A stretch of DNA of 64,000 nt, taken from assembly GCA_020466095.1 (NCBI GenBank), contig CM035806.1, positions 111,879,401 to 111,943,400 of the forward strand, written 5' to 3'. Shown piece by piece: positions 34,792-44,847 of the stretch; position 1 is the first letter of the stretch, and the number at the start of each line of letters is the position of its first letter. The stretch comes from Chlorops oryzae. Its lineage: Eukaryota; Arthropoda; Insecta; Diptera; Chloropidae. A program made the translations under genes and the position numbers. The notes below the pieces were generated by a model, which was not told the DNA's origin, searched no databases, and saw only the letters and a program-made list of their open reading frames with translations.

Positions 34792-35849
34792 ATGGAACCC
34801 TTACGGCATTTTAACTCCGCGGTAGCTGAGCTCAAGAACATGTGCGATGCAGGCATGAACAGCGATCCGATGAATCAAAGCGAGCAATTGCTGGAGATTA
34901 AAATCGAACAACTGATGTACGATTGGAATGAAGTGCGTCAAACGTATCGAGCAGCGGTCGAGAAAGGTGCCTGGAGTCCGGATGCGGCCGATTATGTGCC
35001 GCGATCTTCAGATGATAGCCAGAGCCAGGCTTCAGGAGATGCTACGAGAAATCAGCCCTAAACATCCACCGCTGTAGAGCACTCGCGCGACCCCTCCACC
35101 TAACGACTTCCATGGAGAAGACAATTTCATCAGGGTACCACCGTGTGATACTGGAGTTTTTTCTGGTGGCTATAGTGAATGGCCAGCATTTCGAGACATG
35201 TTCACCGCGGTTTACGTCAATCACCCTCGGCTGCCACCAGTGCAAAAGCGATACCATCTTCGCAGCAAGACGACGAAAGCAGCGGGGGGCTATCGTTAAA
35301 GGCTATCCGCTGTGCGGCGACAACTTTACGCGAGCGTGGGAGGCTCTTAAGGCGCGATATGAGAACAAACGCATCCTCGTCGATCATCAATTGAAAGCTT
35401 CATTCGACTTGCCTGCTATCAAAGATGAAACACCAGAAGGAATCCTGCGCATACAAACAACTGTCAACGATTGCCTCACGATGATGAAAAGTCACGGAGT
35501 AGTGGATCTTTTATACGCCTTGCTCGTCCATTTCTGTTCCAGGCGTCTTCCAGCGCAAACGATCGCACAATGGGAACAGTAAATAGCGTCACATCGAGAG
35601 GTGCCAACGTGGCCACAAATGAATGCTTTTTTGACTAAGCGCTATTAAGTTGTGGAACTTCTTTCCAGCTTTAATGCATTGGAGGCTCCCCATCCCGCTG
35701 CAAAACCCGAAGTGCCTTCGACGAACGTGTTTCTCGCCCAAGAGCGGACCAATGGAGTCTGCGTCCTCTGTCGCGGCAACCATCCTCTACGCCAATGTGA
35801 TGTGTTTCTCAATATGTCGGTCGACGAACGTGTCCAAGCTGTTTCGCAG
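34792..35849 (+). pseudogene. BEL/Pao gag, broken, cut by assembly gap
   Basis: It starts at the ATG at 34792. A helical N-terminal segment runs to 35061, then a frameshift leads to a segment containing FHGEDNFIRVPPCDTGVFSG (from about 35106) and WPAFRDMFTAVY, the DUF1759 region of BEL gag. Another frameshift near 35275 leads to NFTRAWEALKARYENKR and later CVLCRGNHPLRQC, a zinc-knuckle-like motif (about 35760-35800). In-frame stops occur near 35580 and 35645. Pol should follow but the N run begins at 35850. The sequence differs from the gag at 47552, so it is a separate family. Confidence 0.75.
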
Positions 35850-35949
35850 NNNNNNNNNNNNNNNNNNNNNNNNNNNNNNNNNNNNNNNNNNNNNNNNNNN
35901 NNNNNNNNNNNNNNNNNNNNNNNNNNNNNNNNNNNNNNNNNNNNNNNNN
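35850..35949. other. 100-N assembly gap
   Basis: Exactly 100 N. It joins a plus-strand BEL gag to a minus-strand gypsy pol, so sequence of unknown length is missing. Confidence 0.95.
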
Positions 35950-37548
35950 CTCAAAATTGGGGCAGGTCAGCACTGGAGCCTCGGTGAGATTCGTTTTCAG
36001 GGTTTCAAAAGCCTGCTGTTGCTCCACGCACCACTGCCACTTTTTACCTTTTTTGAGCAAAGTGGTTAACGGTTGTACTACGGTTGAAAAGTTCGGTACA
36101 AAGCGACGATACCACGAAGCTATCCCTAAAAACTGCCGGACCTCGCGGACGTTCTTCGGTGGACTGAGTGCTCGAATGGCTTCCACCTTTTCGGGATCCG
36201 TATGGATACCCTCCTCGCAGACGACGTGCCCCAAATACTTCAGCTCCTTCTGGAAGAACGCGCATTTGTCGATATTCAGGCGAAGATTGGCTTCACGCAG
36301 GCGCCTGAATACTTCTTTGAGATTCCGCATATGGTCTTCAAGCGATGTACCGATAACGACTATATCGTCCAAGTAGGCAAACGCAAAGGAGTCCAGTTCT
36401 GGCCCGATGACGGTATCCAATGCTCTTTGGAATGTGGCGGGAGCCGAGTGCAACCCAAATGGCATGACTCGCCACTGGAAAAGGCCACGACCTGGTACGG
36501 TAAACGCCGTATACTTTTTACTTTCGGCCTCCATCGGAATCTGCCAGTATCCGTTTTTAAGATCCAGTGTTGAGATAAATTTCGCGTTACGCAGCCGATC
36601 GAGGATGTGCTGTATCCGAGGGAGTGGGTAGGCGTCTGGGACTGAGTGCGCATTTATCTTTCTGAAGTCGATACAGAGCCTCCACGAGCCAGTCTTTTTC
36701 GGTACTAAGACGACGGGAGAACTATACGGACTCTTCGATGGTTCGATGCAGCCTTTGTTGAGTAGTTCGTCAATTTCTTCGTTGATAATCTTTTGTTTGG
36801 CGGGGTTGTAGGTATAATACCGTTGCTTCAGAGGTTGTTCGTCCTTCATAAAAATTCTGTGAGTCGCTATCGTCGAGACACTCGGCAACTGCTTAAACTG
36901 GTCCAGTTCGAACTGTAGGAATTCTTCGACCGATTCCACCTTTGCCGCGCTGCTTTCTAGTTCCATTCTTCCAAGTTGTTCATGTGGTACGGTACGTCTG
37001 GTTTCTAAGCACAACCGTTGAGTTCCTACCACTAGTGTTGCACCCACCGCCGAGAGGAAGTCCATTCCCAGAATTATTTCGTCCATGGCCTCTGGCATGA
37101 CCAGAATTTTAATCTGGGTGGTCCTGTCGCCAAGCGTGACTCGAACTTGCAGGGCCTCTCTCACTCTAGTCGGGGATTTGTCTGCGAGTCGCACGGCGAC
37201 GTTTGCGGGGGTTGAGTTCTCCGGCTTGCGTAGGAGGTCTGCCATGGAAGACTGGATGAAACTTCGGGTCGCACCGGTATCGATTACCGCCGTCGCTAAG
37301 TGGCCATCAATGTATATAGTTGCTTGTATATGACGGCCGTCGGATGTCAGTAGTCCTAGTTTGTTGTCGAAGGGGAGGCCGGTCTTTGGTCGCTTCGCTG
37401 GCCTCGGCTGTGCGGGCGACCGCCCCCGTTTCCCGATTTGCAGCAGTCGATAGTACGTACGCCTCGTGTACCACACACCCAACAGAAAAGATAGGGAGCA
37501 TTCGTGCAGTCTCTGCGGGCATGCCCCTTCTGTCCACATTTCCAGCAT
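35950..37548 (-). CDS. Protease-reverse transcriptase of the Osvaldo-like element, partial
   Basis: It is read in the -1 frame relative to gag, overlapping it by 193 bases, consistent with translation by -1 frameshifting. The retropepsin motif VIDTGATRSF lies near 37270-37285. RT follows with GSWRLCIDFRKIN, LDLKNGYWQIPM and the catalytic YLDD at 36364-36375, ending in the RNase H lead-in (PNFE) at the gap. No stop or frameshift is seen in the 533 codons before the N run. The upstream 40 codons are probably not translated independently. The missing remainder prevents judging whether the element is intact. Confidence 0.82.
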
Positions 37549-38606
37549 GCAGTCTTCACGTCTACCTTAGTGGTTTCCTCAGCCTCCAATTGCTTGAAGG
37601 TCACGTGCTTTCGCGGCGGTGTCGGCGATAGTTGTGCCGTGGGTCCGCTAGGTGGAATATCTTCCTGAACTCCTTCCCAGTCTCCCGCTAGTTGGATGAA
37701 CTGTGTGATAGAGCTGATTTCATGTCGTTTTACATAGAGCCGTAAGCTAGCTAGGCTGTTGTCGTAGATTCGGTCTAGTTTCTCTTCTTCGGACCATGGA
37801 GTCAATTTCATGAGATGTCGCAATGCGATGGCATAGTCGGTGAATTTTTCGTTGCTACCTTGCTTACGGTTCTTAATCCTGTCTTCGAGTGACTGAAAGA
37901 AACGTCGTGGCATAAACATCGTGAGGAGATCCCCTTTGAACGCCTCCCAATGAGTAAAACGATCGCAGCTTCGGTACCACATTAGGGCTTTTCCCGTCAA
38001 CAATTCAGGCAGAGCTTTCACTAACGCCTCGCCGTGTATATCGTATGCCTCCGCAAGCTCTTCCACGCGCTCCAGAAAATCTAGAGGTTCACTGCAGCCA
38101 TCAAATTTTACGGCCCACTTCCTTACTTGGTCTATGACTGCAGCCTGACTGGTCGTCCTGAGTGGAGGTGAGCCTGCCTGGGGTCCGACTAGTGGTGGCA
38201 GTGGTGGTTCCTCTCTTGGCACTATGGTGGCGGTCGAAAGCGGGGCCAGAGATGGGATGGTTGAGTTACCTCGGGAATATCGAGCCTCCATCGCCAACAA
38301 ACGGCTGAACGATGCTGCGTCGTGTTCCGTGTCGCTAATGTAAGTCGTAAAGCGTTGCCTTAGTTTTTCCACCGTACCCGTTGAATCCAAGCCGAACTCC
38401 TCACAAATAAGTATTAAGTCTTCCTTTCGTACCTTATAAACCCATCCTATGTGTAACTTCGTCTTCGTTGCTGTTAAGTCTATGGTATCTTTCGACGTGT
38501 TGCCGGAAGTAGCCTGTGGTGTCGAGGTCTGCGCTGCACCACCCATTTGCTGTACTTTACCACTCTCTGGATTTTCGTCTGTTGTGGGTCCCTGCTCGGG
38601 CGCCAT
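37356..38606 (-). CDS. Gag of the Osvaldo-like element with SAP-like N-terminus
   Basis: The 416-codon frame starts at the ATG at 38606, one base beyond the LTR, so its first codons (MAPEQG) are written in the primer-binding site. Residues about 52-92 (WVYKVRKEDLILICEEFGLD and onward) resemble a SAP-type helix-turn-helix. A capsid-like region follows (KWAVKFDGCSEPLDFLERVE, then ELLTGKALMWYRSC). A CCHC knuckle (CWKCGQKGHARRDC) is followed by a second C-x2-C motif with its His replaced (CWVCGTRGVRTIDC). The whole frame is open. The role is virus-like particle assembly and RNA packaging. Confidence 0.82.
   Translation of the reverse strand: MAPEQGPTTDENPESGKVQQMGGAAQTSTPQATSGNTSKDTIDLTATKTKLHIGWVYKVRKEDLILICEEFGLDSTGTVEKLRQRFTTYISDTEHDAASFSRLLAMEARYSRGNSTIPSLAPLSTATIVPREEPPLPPLVGPQAGSPPLRTTSQAAVIDQVRKWAVKFDGCSEPLDFLERVEELAEAYDIHGEALVKALPELLTGKALMWYRSCDRFTHWEAFKGDLLTMFMPRRFFQSLEDRIKNRKQGSNEKFTDYAIALRHLMKLTPWSEEEKLDRIYDNSLASLRLYVKRHEISSITQFIQLAGDWEGVQEDIPPSGPTAQLSPTPPRKHVTFKQLEAEETTKVDVKTACWKCGQKGHARRDCTNAPYLFCWVCGTRGVRTIDCCKSGNGGGRPHSRGQRSDQRPASPSTTN
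38588..38605 (-). other. Primer-binding site, tRNA-Lys type
   Basis: On the minus strand TGGCGCCCGAGCAGGGAC matches the familiar tRNA-Lys primer site TGGCGCCCGAACAGGGAC at 17 of 18 positions. It lies immediately downstream of the inferred LTR end. Confidence 0.75.
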
Positions 38607-38976
38607 TGTAATGAACTCTTTTCGTAGCCGGGGTATTTACTCAGCCGAGTAACCAGACTCCAGTCCCTTACAAAAATTTATATTTGAAGGAGACACACAA
38701 ACTAGACGTGTAAGAAAAGACGTTTATTAAAAGAGAGGGACCGGCTTCTTTAAGGCCGCCCCAAAATAAATTACAATCAAATAGGTGTATTACTGCCCGT
38801 CGCTGAGTGCAGGTGTTGGGCTCCAGCGATGATGATGTTCTCTCAGCGTAGGTGTACGGCGCAACGACGTCGTCTCAGTATGTAGCGAGATGTCGGTATA
38901 AACTACCGCCTAACGTCTCTCCAGAACTCCACCGTATTATTAGAGTTAAACCTCGGCCGAATGTCTGCCCAGAATT

Positions 38977-39842
38977 TGACGCATGCACGCGTGGAACAGG
39001 TACAAACGCTTAATCCACACGTGCGTGAGCAAGGGGTCACGGCAACGACAGGGAAACGTGGATGTGTGGAACAGGTACAAACGCTTAATCCACACGGACA
39101 CGCTCACTGAGTTACGCACGACAATTCCAACCGTACTCGAACCGCCGTACGTTCGTCCGACCTAGAATGCACTCGTATGAAGAATAAATGTCCGTGAAAT
39201 GTCCGTCGAGAAAGTTGACGCATGCACGCGTGGAACAGGTACAAACGCTTAATCCACACGTGCGTGAGCAATGGGTCACGGCAACGACAGGGAAACGTGG
39301 ATGTGTGGAACAGGTACAAACGCTTAATCCACACGGACACGCTCACTGAGTTACGCACGACAATTCCAACCGTACTCGAACCGCCGTACGTTCGTCCGAC
39401 CTAGAATGCACTCGTATGAAGAATAAATGTCCGTGAAATGTCCGTCGAGAAAGTTGACGCATGCACGCGTGGAACAGGTACAAACGCTTAATCCACACGT
39501 GCGTGAGCAATGGGTCACGGCAACGACAGGGAAACGTGGATGTGTGGAACAGGTACAAACGCTTAATCCACACGGACACGCTCACTGAGTTACGCACGAC
39601 AATTCCAACCGTACTCGAACCGCCGTACGTTCGTCCGACCTAGAATGCACTCGTATGAAGAATAAATGTCCGTGAAATGTCCGTCGAGAAAGTTGACGCA
39701 TGCACGCGTGGAACAGGTACAAACGCTTAATCCACACGTGCGTGAGCAATGGGTCACGGCAACGACAGGGAAACGTGGATGTGTGGAACAGGTACAAACG
39801 CTTAATCCACACGGACACGCTCACTGAGTTACGCACGACAAT
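38977..39842. repeat. 239-bp tandem array, 3.6 near-identical copies
   Basis: GACGCATGCACGCGTGGAAC recurs at about 38978, 39217, 39456 and 39695, exactly 239 bp apart. Copies differ by only one or two bases (for example GCAAGGGG versus GCAATGGG in the first). Each unit holds an internal duplicate, GTGGAACAGGTACAAACGCT followed by TAATCCACAC. Confidence 0.95.
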
Positions 39843-40200
39843 TTCAACACTATTCCCCTTCAGACACAATCACTAACTACGATCGTCAGTATTTACGTTT
39901 CGGCGAAACGTTTACCCACGTATACTGTGTACCAAGTATACTTACATACGTTTCAAAACGTTCCGAAATGTCTTATCGGTTGGCGTTGCTATCTTCAACA
40001 CGTGGACTGAAACTTCTCGTTAGCTGCGAATGTTGCGTCTTCCTTCTGGCGATGTTCACTTCGTGGAGATCACTGGGAAAAGAGAGCGATTTCTGTGCGG
40101 CTCGCGCTTTTATCCTCTTTTTCGAGCTAGCGATGAGTTCCTTAGTTCGATGTATTGTCCGATAATTCCTTCAGCTGATATCGATCACTTTGCCTGGCGT

Positions 40201-40360
40201 ATTTTAGAGGTGCGTCACACGGTGCATTGTCGACGTCCACACGATTGCACATTTTAGAGGTGTGTCACACGGTGCATTGTCGACGTCCACACGATGGCAC
40301 ATTTTAGAGGTGCGTCACACGGTGCATTGTCGTCGTCCACACGATTTCACATTTTAGAGG
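40201..40360. repeat. 50-bp tandem array, three copies plus a partial
   Basis: ATTTTAGAGG starts at 40201, 40251, 40301 and 40351. Units contain TCACACGGTGCATTGTCG and TCCACACGAT with single-base differences. Confidence 0.95.
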
Positions 40361-40444
40361 TTAAACATTTATTAAACCAAGGAAAAACATAATTAAACGA
40401 AAAACTGCAACCCCGCGTTAATCAATAATATGTGAGTCATCACA

Positions 40445-41176
40445 ATGTGTTTTCAGTAAAATTCCTGTAACTAGCGAACCACTCAACACATTTCATTGAT
40501 ATTTGGTGTACTGGTAAACTACAAAAAGGGACACATCCTGGAAAAAAATTGACGCCGCCCTCCGTGAGCCACGCCCACAAATAAGGTCTTATCGTAACTT
40601 GTGAAGTAAAAGGCGTAGAAGCTTCAAATTCGCAACATAGGTTGACCAAGGCGAATGAAAGGTGTAGGAAAACAATTTATATGTCCCGCCCACTGCCACG
40701 CCCACAAATGGAGATTTTTCGTATCTTGTGAAGTAAAAGGCGTAGAAGCTTTAAATGCGCAACATAGGTTGACCAAGGCAAATGAAAGGTGTAGGCGAAA
40801 AATTTTTCTGGCCCGCCCCCTGCCACGCCCACAAATGAAGATTTTTCGTAACTTGTGAAGTTAAAGGCGTAGAAGCTTTAAATTCGCAACATAGGTTGAC
40901 CAAGGCAAATGAAAGGTGTAGGAACAAAAATTTATGTAGCCCGCCCACTGCCACGCCCACAAATGGAGAATTTTCGTAACTTGCGAAGTAAAAGGCGTAG
41001 AAGCTTCAAATTCGCAACATAGGTTTACCAAGGCGAATGAAAGGTGTAGGGAAATAATTTATGTGGCCCTCAAACTGCCACGCCCACAAATAGAGAAACA
41101 AAACATAGTGCGCTCATAATGTCGGGACGCTGGGTATTTCAAAGTCGGGCTTGACCGACTTTAGCTTTCTTACTTG
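40445..41176 (+). mobile_element. DINE-like repeat, 5' part removed
   Basis: Same family and orientation as 30656-31954. Tandem units step by 127-128 bp (CCACGCCCAC at 40569, 40696, 40823, 40951, 41078). The 3' part has CGCTGGGTAT, the GTCGGGCTTGACCGAC hairpin and CTTACTTG. The 5' end with the GTCY core is missing because the Osvaldo-like LTR begins at 40444. Confidence 0.8.
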
Positions 41177-41653
41177 TTATTTATATTTTTGGAAAAAAAA
41201 TTTTTTATTTTTTTCTGTTTTAAAGAAATTTAAAATTTTTATCTTATAATCTTCAGTGGTTCGCATACATGCATACATTTTTATTTACAATGATTTCATT
41301 CTATTTTTTTATATTCAATGTTTTGTTAAAGAAAAAAAATATGATCGACTCGCGTAAATGAGATCAGCTATTTTAGCGGTTCTGGCGGGAAGACAAAAAG
41401 GAATAGTGGTTCTAGCGGTAAAACGAAAACAATTTGCTGGCTGAACGTGTTTTTAATGCGCGGAGAGGAGTGATGGCGAAGAAAAAAGAAAGAAAGAAAA
41501 AAAGAAGAAAAGGGAAAACTGGAAATCTTAACTCCCTATGAGCTAATCTGATCCCGTCTCTTTTTCCTTGCTATTTATTTATCATGGGTTTTGAATTTGA
41601 GTTGCAAAAAGGAACTGAAAAATGTGAAATAGAAGCATTTGAGACGTTGCTGA
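40445..41653. repeat. Left arm of a 1.2-kb inverted duplication
   Basis: The DINE-like repeat and about 475 bp of its right flank recur, reverse-complemented and nearly identical, at 53133-54357. Shared flank landmarks include TTTTAGCGGTTCTGGCGGGA and GAAATAGAAGCATTTGAGAC. Homology ends at 41653, where GAGACGTTGCT is followed by different sequence in the two copies. Confidence 0.85.
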
Positions 41654-42692
41654 ACAAAAAGAATTTTTCATCAAAAGCAGTTATATTTTTCCTTTTTTTT
41701 TCTTTTATATGTATATAAAAATATTTTTTTTTCTCTTTTTTTTTATAAATAAAAAAAAAACACGGAAAAGGAAAATGCCCTTTGGATTCTTTACCTTTAC
41801 CTGTAAAAGGTTGATTAAATCACCTTTTTTTTTTGCGATGAAGAATTAAATTCTTTACTGGTTAGACCAGTTGGATGTTCCAAGTTAAACTGGAAATCAA
41901 AAACTAACTTTCTTAGGAACATGCTCTGACTTATATAGTTCTATTTTCCCAACAACAATTTGCTAATGGGCAAGAATCTACCAACAATTTTTCCGTTCCT
42001 TTCATTTTCATTTCCATTTGGAGCTTTTGAATTTATCTGAAACTAGATTTCTGCAGAAAAGTGCAACCCTGGGTGCCCTTCCAGTTTCTATTGTCTATTT
42101 GTCTCTTTCTTATAATCTTTACTTCCCTCTTTATTCGTGCCCTTCGTGCTCTCTCATTTTTGATCTGTCATTTCGGATTTTGACAATTGCGTTTAAAAAA
42201 AATGTAAACAAACATGTTTTTGTTGTTTTTGAACGGGTGGAATAATAGATCGAAGCAGTTTCGTGTGTTTTGTGTTTTTTTTTTTTTAAATTTTTTTTGT
42301 TAAAGTGATGGTGATTTCAAATTACCCCAACGCATACGGGGAAGAACCAGGAATGGGGTCCCAGTTGCCGCTGTTTAGCTATATTTCGTGTGAAGGAGAC
42401 AATTTAAAGCTAAGTATCAGATCTTAAGGCTAGAGTTACCAAGGGTTACTTATGCATGAGCAATTTCTGATTGACTTCAAATTTGTTATTTATGCATATT
42501 GCTCATGGATTATATCCCTTATAGAATTATTAAAACATTTTAATTCTATTTTAATTCATCTTAGTTCTAACTTAATTCATTTTAATTACAATTTTCATTT
42601 ATTTTAGTTTCAACTTAAATTCATTCTAGTTATAATTCAATTCAATTCATTTCTTTTTTTTTTTTTTTTTCTATCCATATTCATTTATACAT
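41654..42692. other. AT-rich, no gene recognised
   Basis: Long T and A runs with scattered TTCATTTTAATT-like words. No convincing open frame. Confidence 0.4.
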
Positions 42693-43487
42693 TCATCTTA
42701 TTTTACATTTACAATTTTTGCAGAGCTGCCGACGTTTTGGTGCTTGCGGTTTGGCTCGGGACGTGGGGATATTTTCATTTTTTGGCGCTTCTCGGAGGGC
42801 TATGTTGTAAGTGTCGTCGCTATAGATATTGATTTGATAATATTTTTCATTGACCTGTTTTATTACTTTAAGGCGCTTGTTGGGATGTCGGCGTATCGTC
42901 AGTTCTACTACTTTGACAAGTATCCGTGGAATTTTCTCTTGTAACTCTGCTTCAGGTATGACATATTTCATTGCATATATATCGATAGTTTTTTTTACAT
43001 TTATGCTGCTTTCAGATATTCGTGCTCCATAGCCTCCCCAGTCATCCTCCCATAATTCATGATCATGTCTGTCTAGGCTCAGGCAATCCTCGTCCACTGC
43101 AGGTGCTGATGTTGGTAGTTCTGGCGCTGCTGCTGGTATTTCTGGTGCTGCCGCTGGTATTTCTGGTGCTTCCGCTGGTATTTCTGGTGCTGCCTCTGTG
43201 GATGACATGGCTACTGCCGGCATTGAGGCATGATTAGCCTGTTCAGGCTCTAAGTACGTATCGATGAGGTTTTGCTTCTCATTCTTCTTGGTCGGCGGCA
43301 TGGGCCGAAGCTTTATATGCTTAGTCCTTGGGTCGTGCCACTCGATTAAATCGCTTGGTAAGGTTAAGGTACGGCGTTGCAGACCATTTAAAATGGCTGC
43401 TGATTCTCCGAACTTCTGGGCCGAAATTACCAATCGATCTCTAAAGAGTTTGGTCCTGGACATGCTGAAACGAATCAGATATTGCAT
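42693..43487 (-). CDS. Uncharacterised 264-codon ORF with PEIPA repeats
   Basis: Open from an ATG at 43487 (a second ATG lies at 43463). I do not recognise the family. The N-terminal 75 residues are basic. A central stretch repeats EAAPEIPA-like units (about residues 98-128), followed by an acidic segment (DEDCLSLDRHDHELWEDDW). A more ordered region (about 165-235, with LQEKIPRILVKVVELTIRRH) follows, and a basic tail ends CKNCKCK. It could be a retroelement gag-like or accessory protein, given its surroundings, or a host gene fragment. The repeats, length and lack of stops suggest recent coding use. Confidence 0.4.
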   Translation of the reverse strand: MQYLIRFSMSRTKLFRDRLVISAQKFGESAAILNGLQRRTLTLPSDLIEWHDPRTKHIKLRPMPPTKKNEKQNLIDTYLEPEQANHASMPAVAMSSTEAAPEIPAEAPEIPAAAPEIPAAAPELPTSAPAVDEDCLSLDRHDHELWEDDWGGYGARISESSINVKKTIDIYAMKYVIPEAELQEKIPRILVKVVELTIRRHPNKRLKVIKQVNEKYYQINIYSDDTYNIALREAPKNENIPTSRAKPQAPKRRQLCKNCKCKIR

Positions 43488-43789
43488 GTTGTTCTTTTTT
43501 TTTTTTTTTTTGTATTTGGTATGTGGTTGTCTTATGTTTTATACTCGTCCCCACACTTAAATAATAAGGCATTGAATTCCGTGGCACTTTCCTTTTTTTC
43601 TTCTTTTATCCCTACTTTTAATTTTATTTATTTTTCCTTTTTATTTTAATTTTTATTTATATTTTTTTTTTCTACTTGTTATTAATTTAAATTTTTTTTT
43701 TCTATTTTCTTTGCTAATGTCTCCTTTCTCTTTCCAATTTTTCTTTTCAGTTTCCCGTGACTAGCCACGTAACAAATTCCAAAAAAATT

Positions 43790-43955
43790 TGAAAAGTGGG
43801 CGTGGCAAAAGGGCGGTTTTCATTTAGAAATTTAACAAAAGTCGGTATATGGGGCTCCTTATGCCCTTAAACACCTCTTGATATTAAAAATTATGTGTCT
43901 GTGTCGGGTATTCTATTGTCAGGCTCGCCTGACTATAACACCCTTACTTGTTTTG
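43790..43955 (+). mobile_element. 3' end of a divergent DINE-like repeat
   Basis: GTGGGCGTGGCAAAAGGGCG near 43797 and the terminal layout GGGTATTCTATTGTCAGGCT, GCCTGACTATAAC, CTTACTTG mirror the hairpin-plus-CTTACTTG 3' end of the other copies with different sequence in the stem. The 5' part is missing. Confidence 0.5.
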
Positions 43956-44112
43956 TTTTGTTTTTTGTTTCTTTTGCGTTTGATTGGATTTGTTTTTTCG
44001 CGAATCGTTTGTCAATACAGCATCTGACCATATACATAAGAAAAATTTTAAAAATATAAATACAATACGAAAAATTAACTTTTAGGTTTGAAAATGAGGA
44101 TTTATTAAGTGT

Positions 44113-44137
44113 GTGAAAACTCATTCTTGACAGACTG
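44113..44137 (-). repeat. Orphan Tc1-like terminal repeat
   Basis: GTGAAAACTCATTCTTGACA plus GACTG is identical to the terminal repeat that ends the Tc1-like element at 58467. A short minus-strand reading begins just inside, then meets the DINE-like 3' end, so only about 175 bp of this copy remain. Confidence 0.6.
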
Positions 44138-44272
44138 GTTGTTCTAGGAAAATCTGATTGAATAATGGCTTTGAGCGATGTTAAAAAAATATCTTGGCCT
44201 AAAAATCAACGTTATTTGGATCTTAACGGCATATGGGTTTTGTTTTGTTAGCTTTTATTCTCTAATTATACT

Positions 44273-44803
44273 CTAAGATACACAGAAATTGTGCGCGAAA
44301 ACTTTGCCTATAAGAAAAGTAGCAATTTCGCATGCGCTAATGAAAGTTCTTATTTTGTGCTGAATGTCTTTCCATTCAAAAATTTTCCTGCTCAGAAAAT
44401 ATCTATACACGCCGTTTTTCCTATATTGAGTTTTATTTAGAACACTATGCATTTGTTCATACTTACAGACTCGGTTTTCGATGCCCATATTTATCTTCAC
44501 TGTCATTTTATACTCGAGTAGCCCGTTAGCGTTCGGGATTATTCTCGTCTGAGAGGGAGGAATTGTTACAGCGTTTTCTAATAATTTACCCTGGTTTCCG
44601 TCAATCCTCTCGGTAAACCTTTTGCAAGTCTCATTTTTGAAATTTTTTTTCTTTTTGGCGTCCGTTGCCATATTTTCAAACAAATTAGTTTCTGCTCCTG
44701 AATCAACCAAGCGAGATATGTTGTAATCGATAGCTTTGTTGCAGGGTAACTCGATCCAAATATCCTCTTCGGTTGTATTCTCTGCTGCAGTAACTTGAAG
44801 CAA
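44273..44803 (-). pseudogene. Retropepsin-like fragment of an LTR retroelement
   Basis: The 176 open codons include LVDSGAETNLF, an aspartic protease DSGA motif, and downstream strands such as VTIPPSQTRIIPNANGL. There is no ATG at the open-frame start, and neither gag nor RT motifs adjoin it. The lineage cannot be set. Confidence 0.45.
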
Positions 44804-44847
44804 AGAATTTCATCTCAAAGTTTACATATTATATGCATCCTTACTTA

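Larger units (their letters stand above)
35950..40444 (-). mobile_element. Osvaldo-like Ty3/gypsy retrotransposon, 3' part missing in gap
   Basis: On the minus strand the order is 5' LTR (40444-38607), primer-binding site, gag (38606-37356) and protease-RT (37548 to the gap). A tRNA-Lys-type primer site, a long LTR and RT style fit the Osvaldo/Ulysses group as I know it. RNase H, integrase and the 3' LTR are lost in the gap. The LTR end abuts a DINE-like repeat, which was evidently the target. Confidence 0.75.
38607..40444 (-). repeat. 5' LTR of the Osvaldo-like element (about 1.84 kb)
   Basis: The inner edge is fixed by the primer site. The outer edge is inferred where DINE-like sequence resumes at 40445. 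The ends TGTGATGA and TCATTACA on the minus strand are near-perfect inverted repeats with TG...CA. A minus-strand AATAAA lies near 38720. Most of the interior consists of a 239-bp and a 50-bp tandem array. The outer boundary lacks confirmation from a second LTR. Confidence 0.65.

Noticed and set aside
38977..39842. CRISPR-like array
   Set aside because: The 239-bp units are contiguous tandem repeats without unique spacers, and the DNA is eukaryotic.
38983..39869. Repeated 60- and 84-codon frames on both strands
   Set aside because: Products of the 239-bp tandem array, identical between units on both strands.
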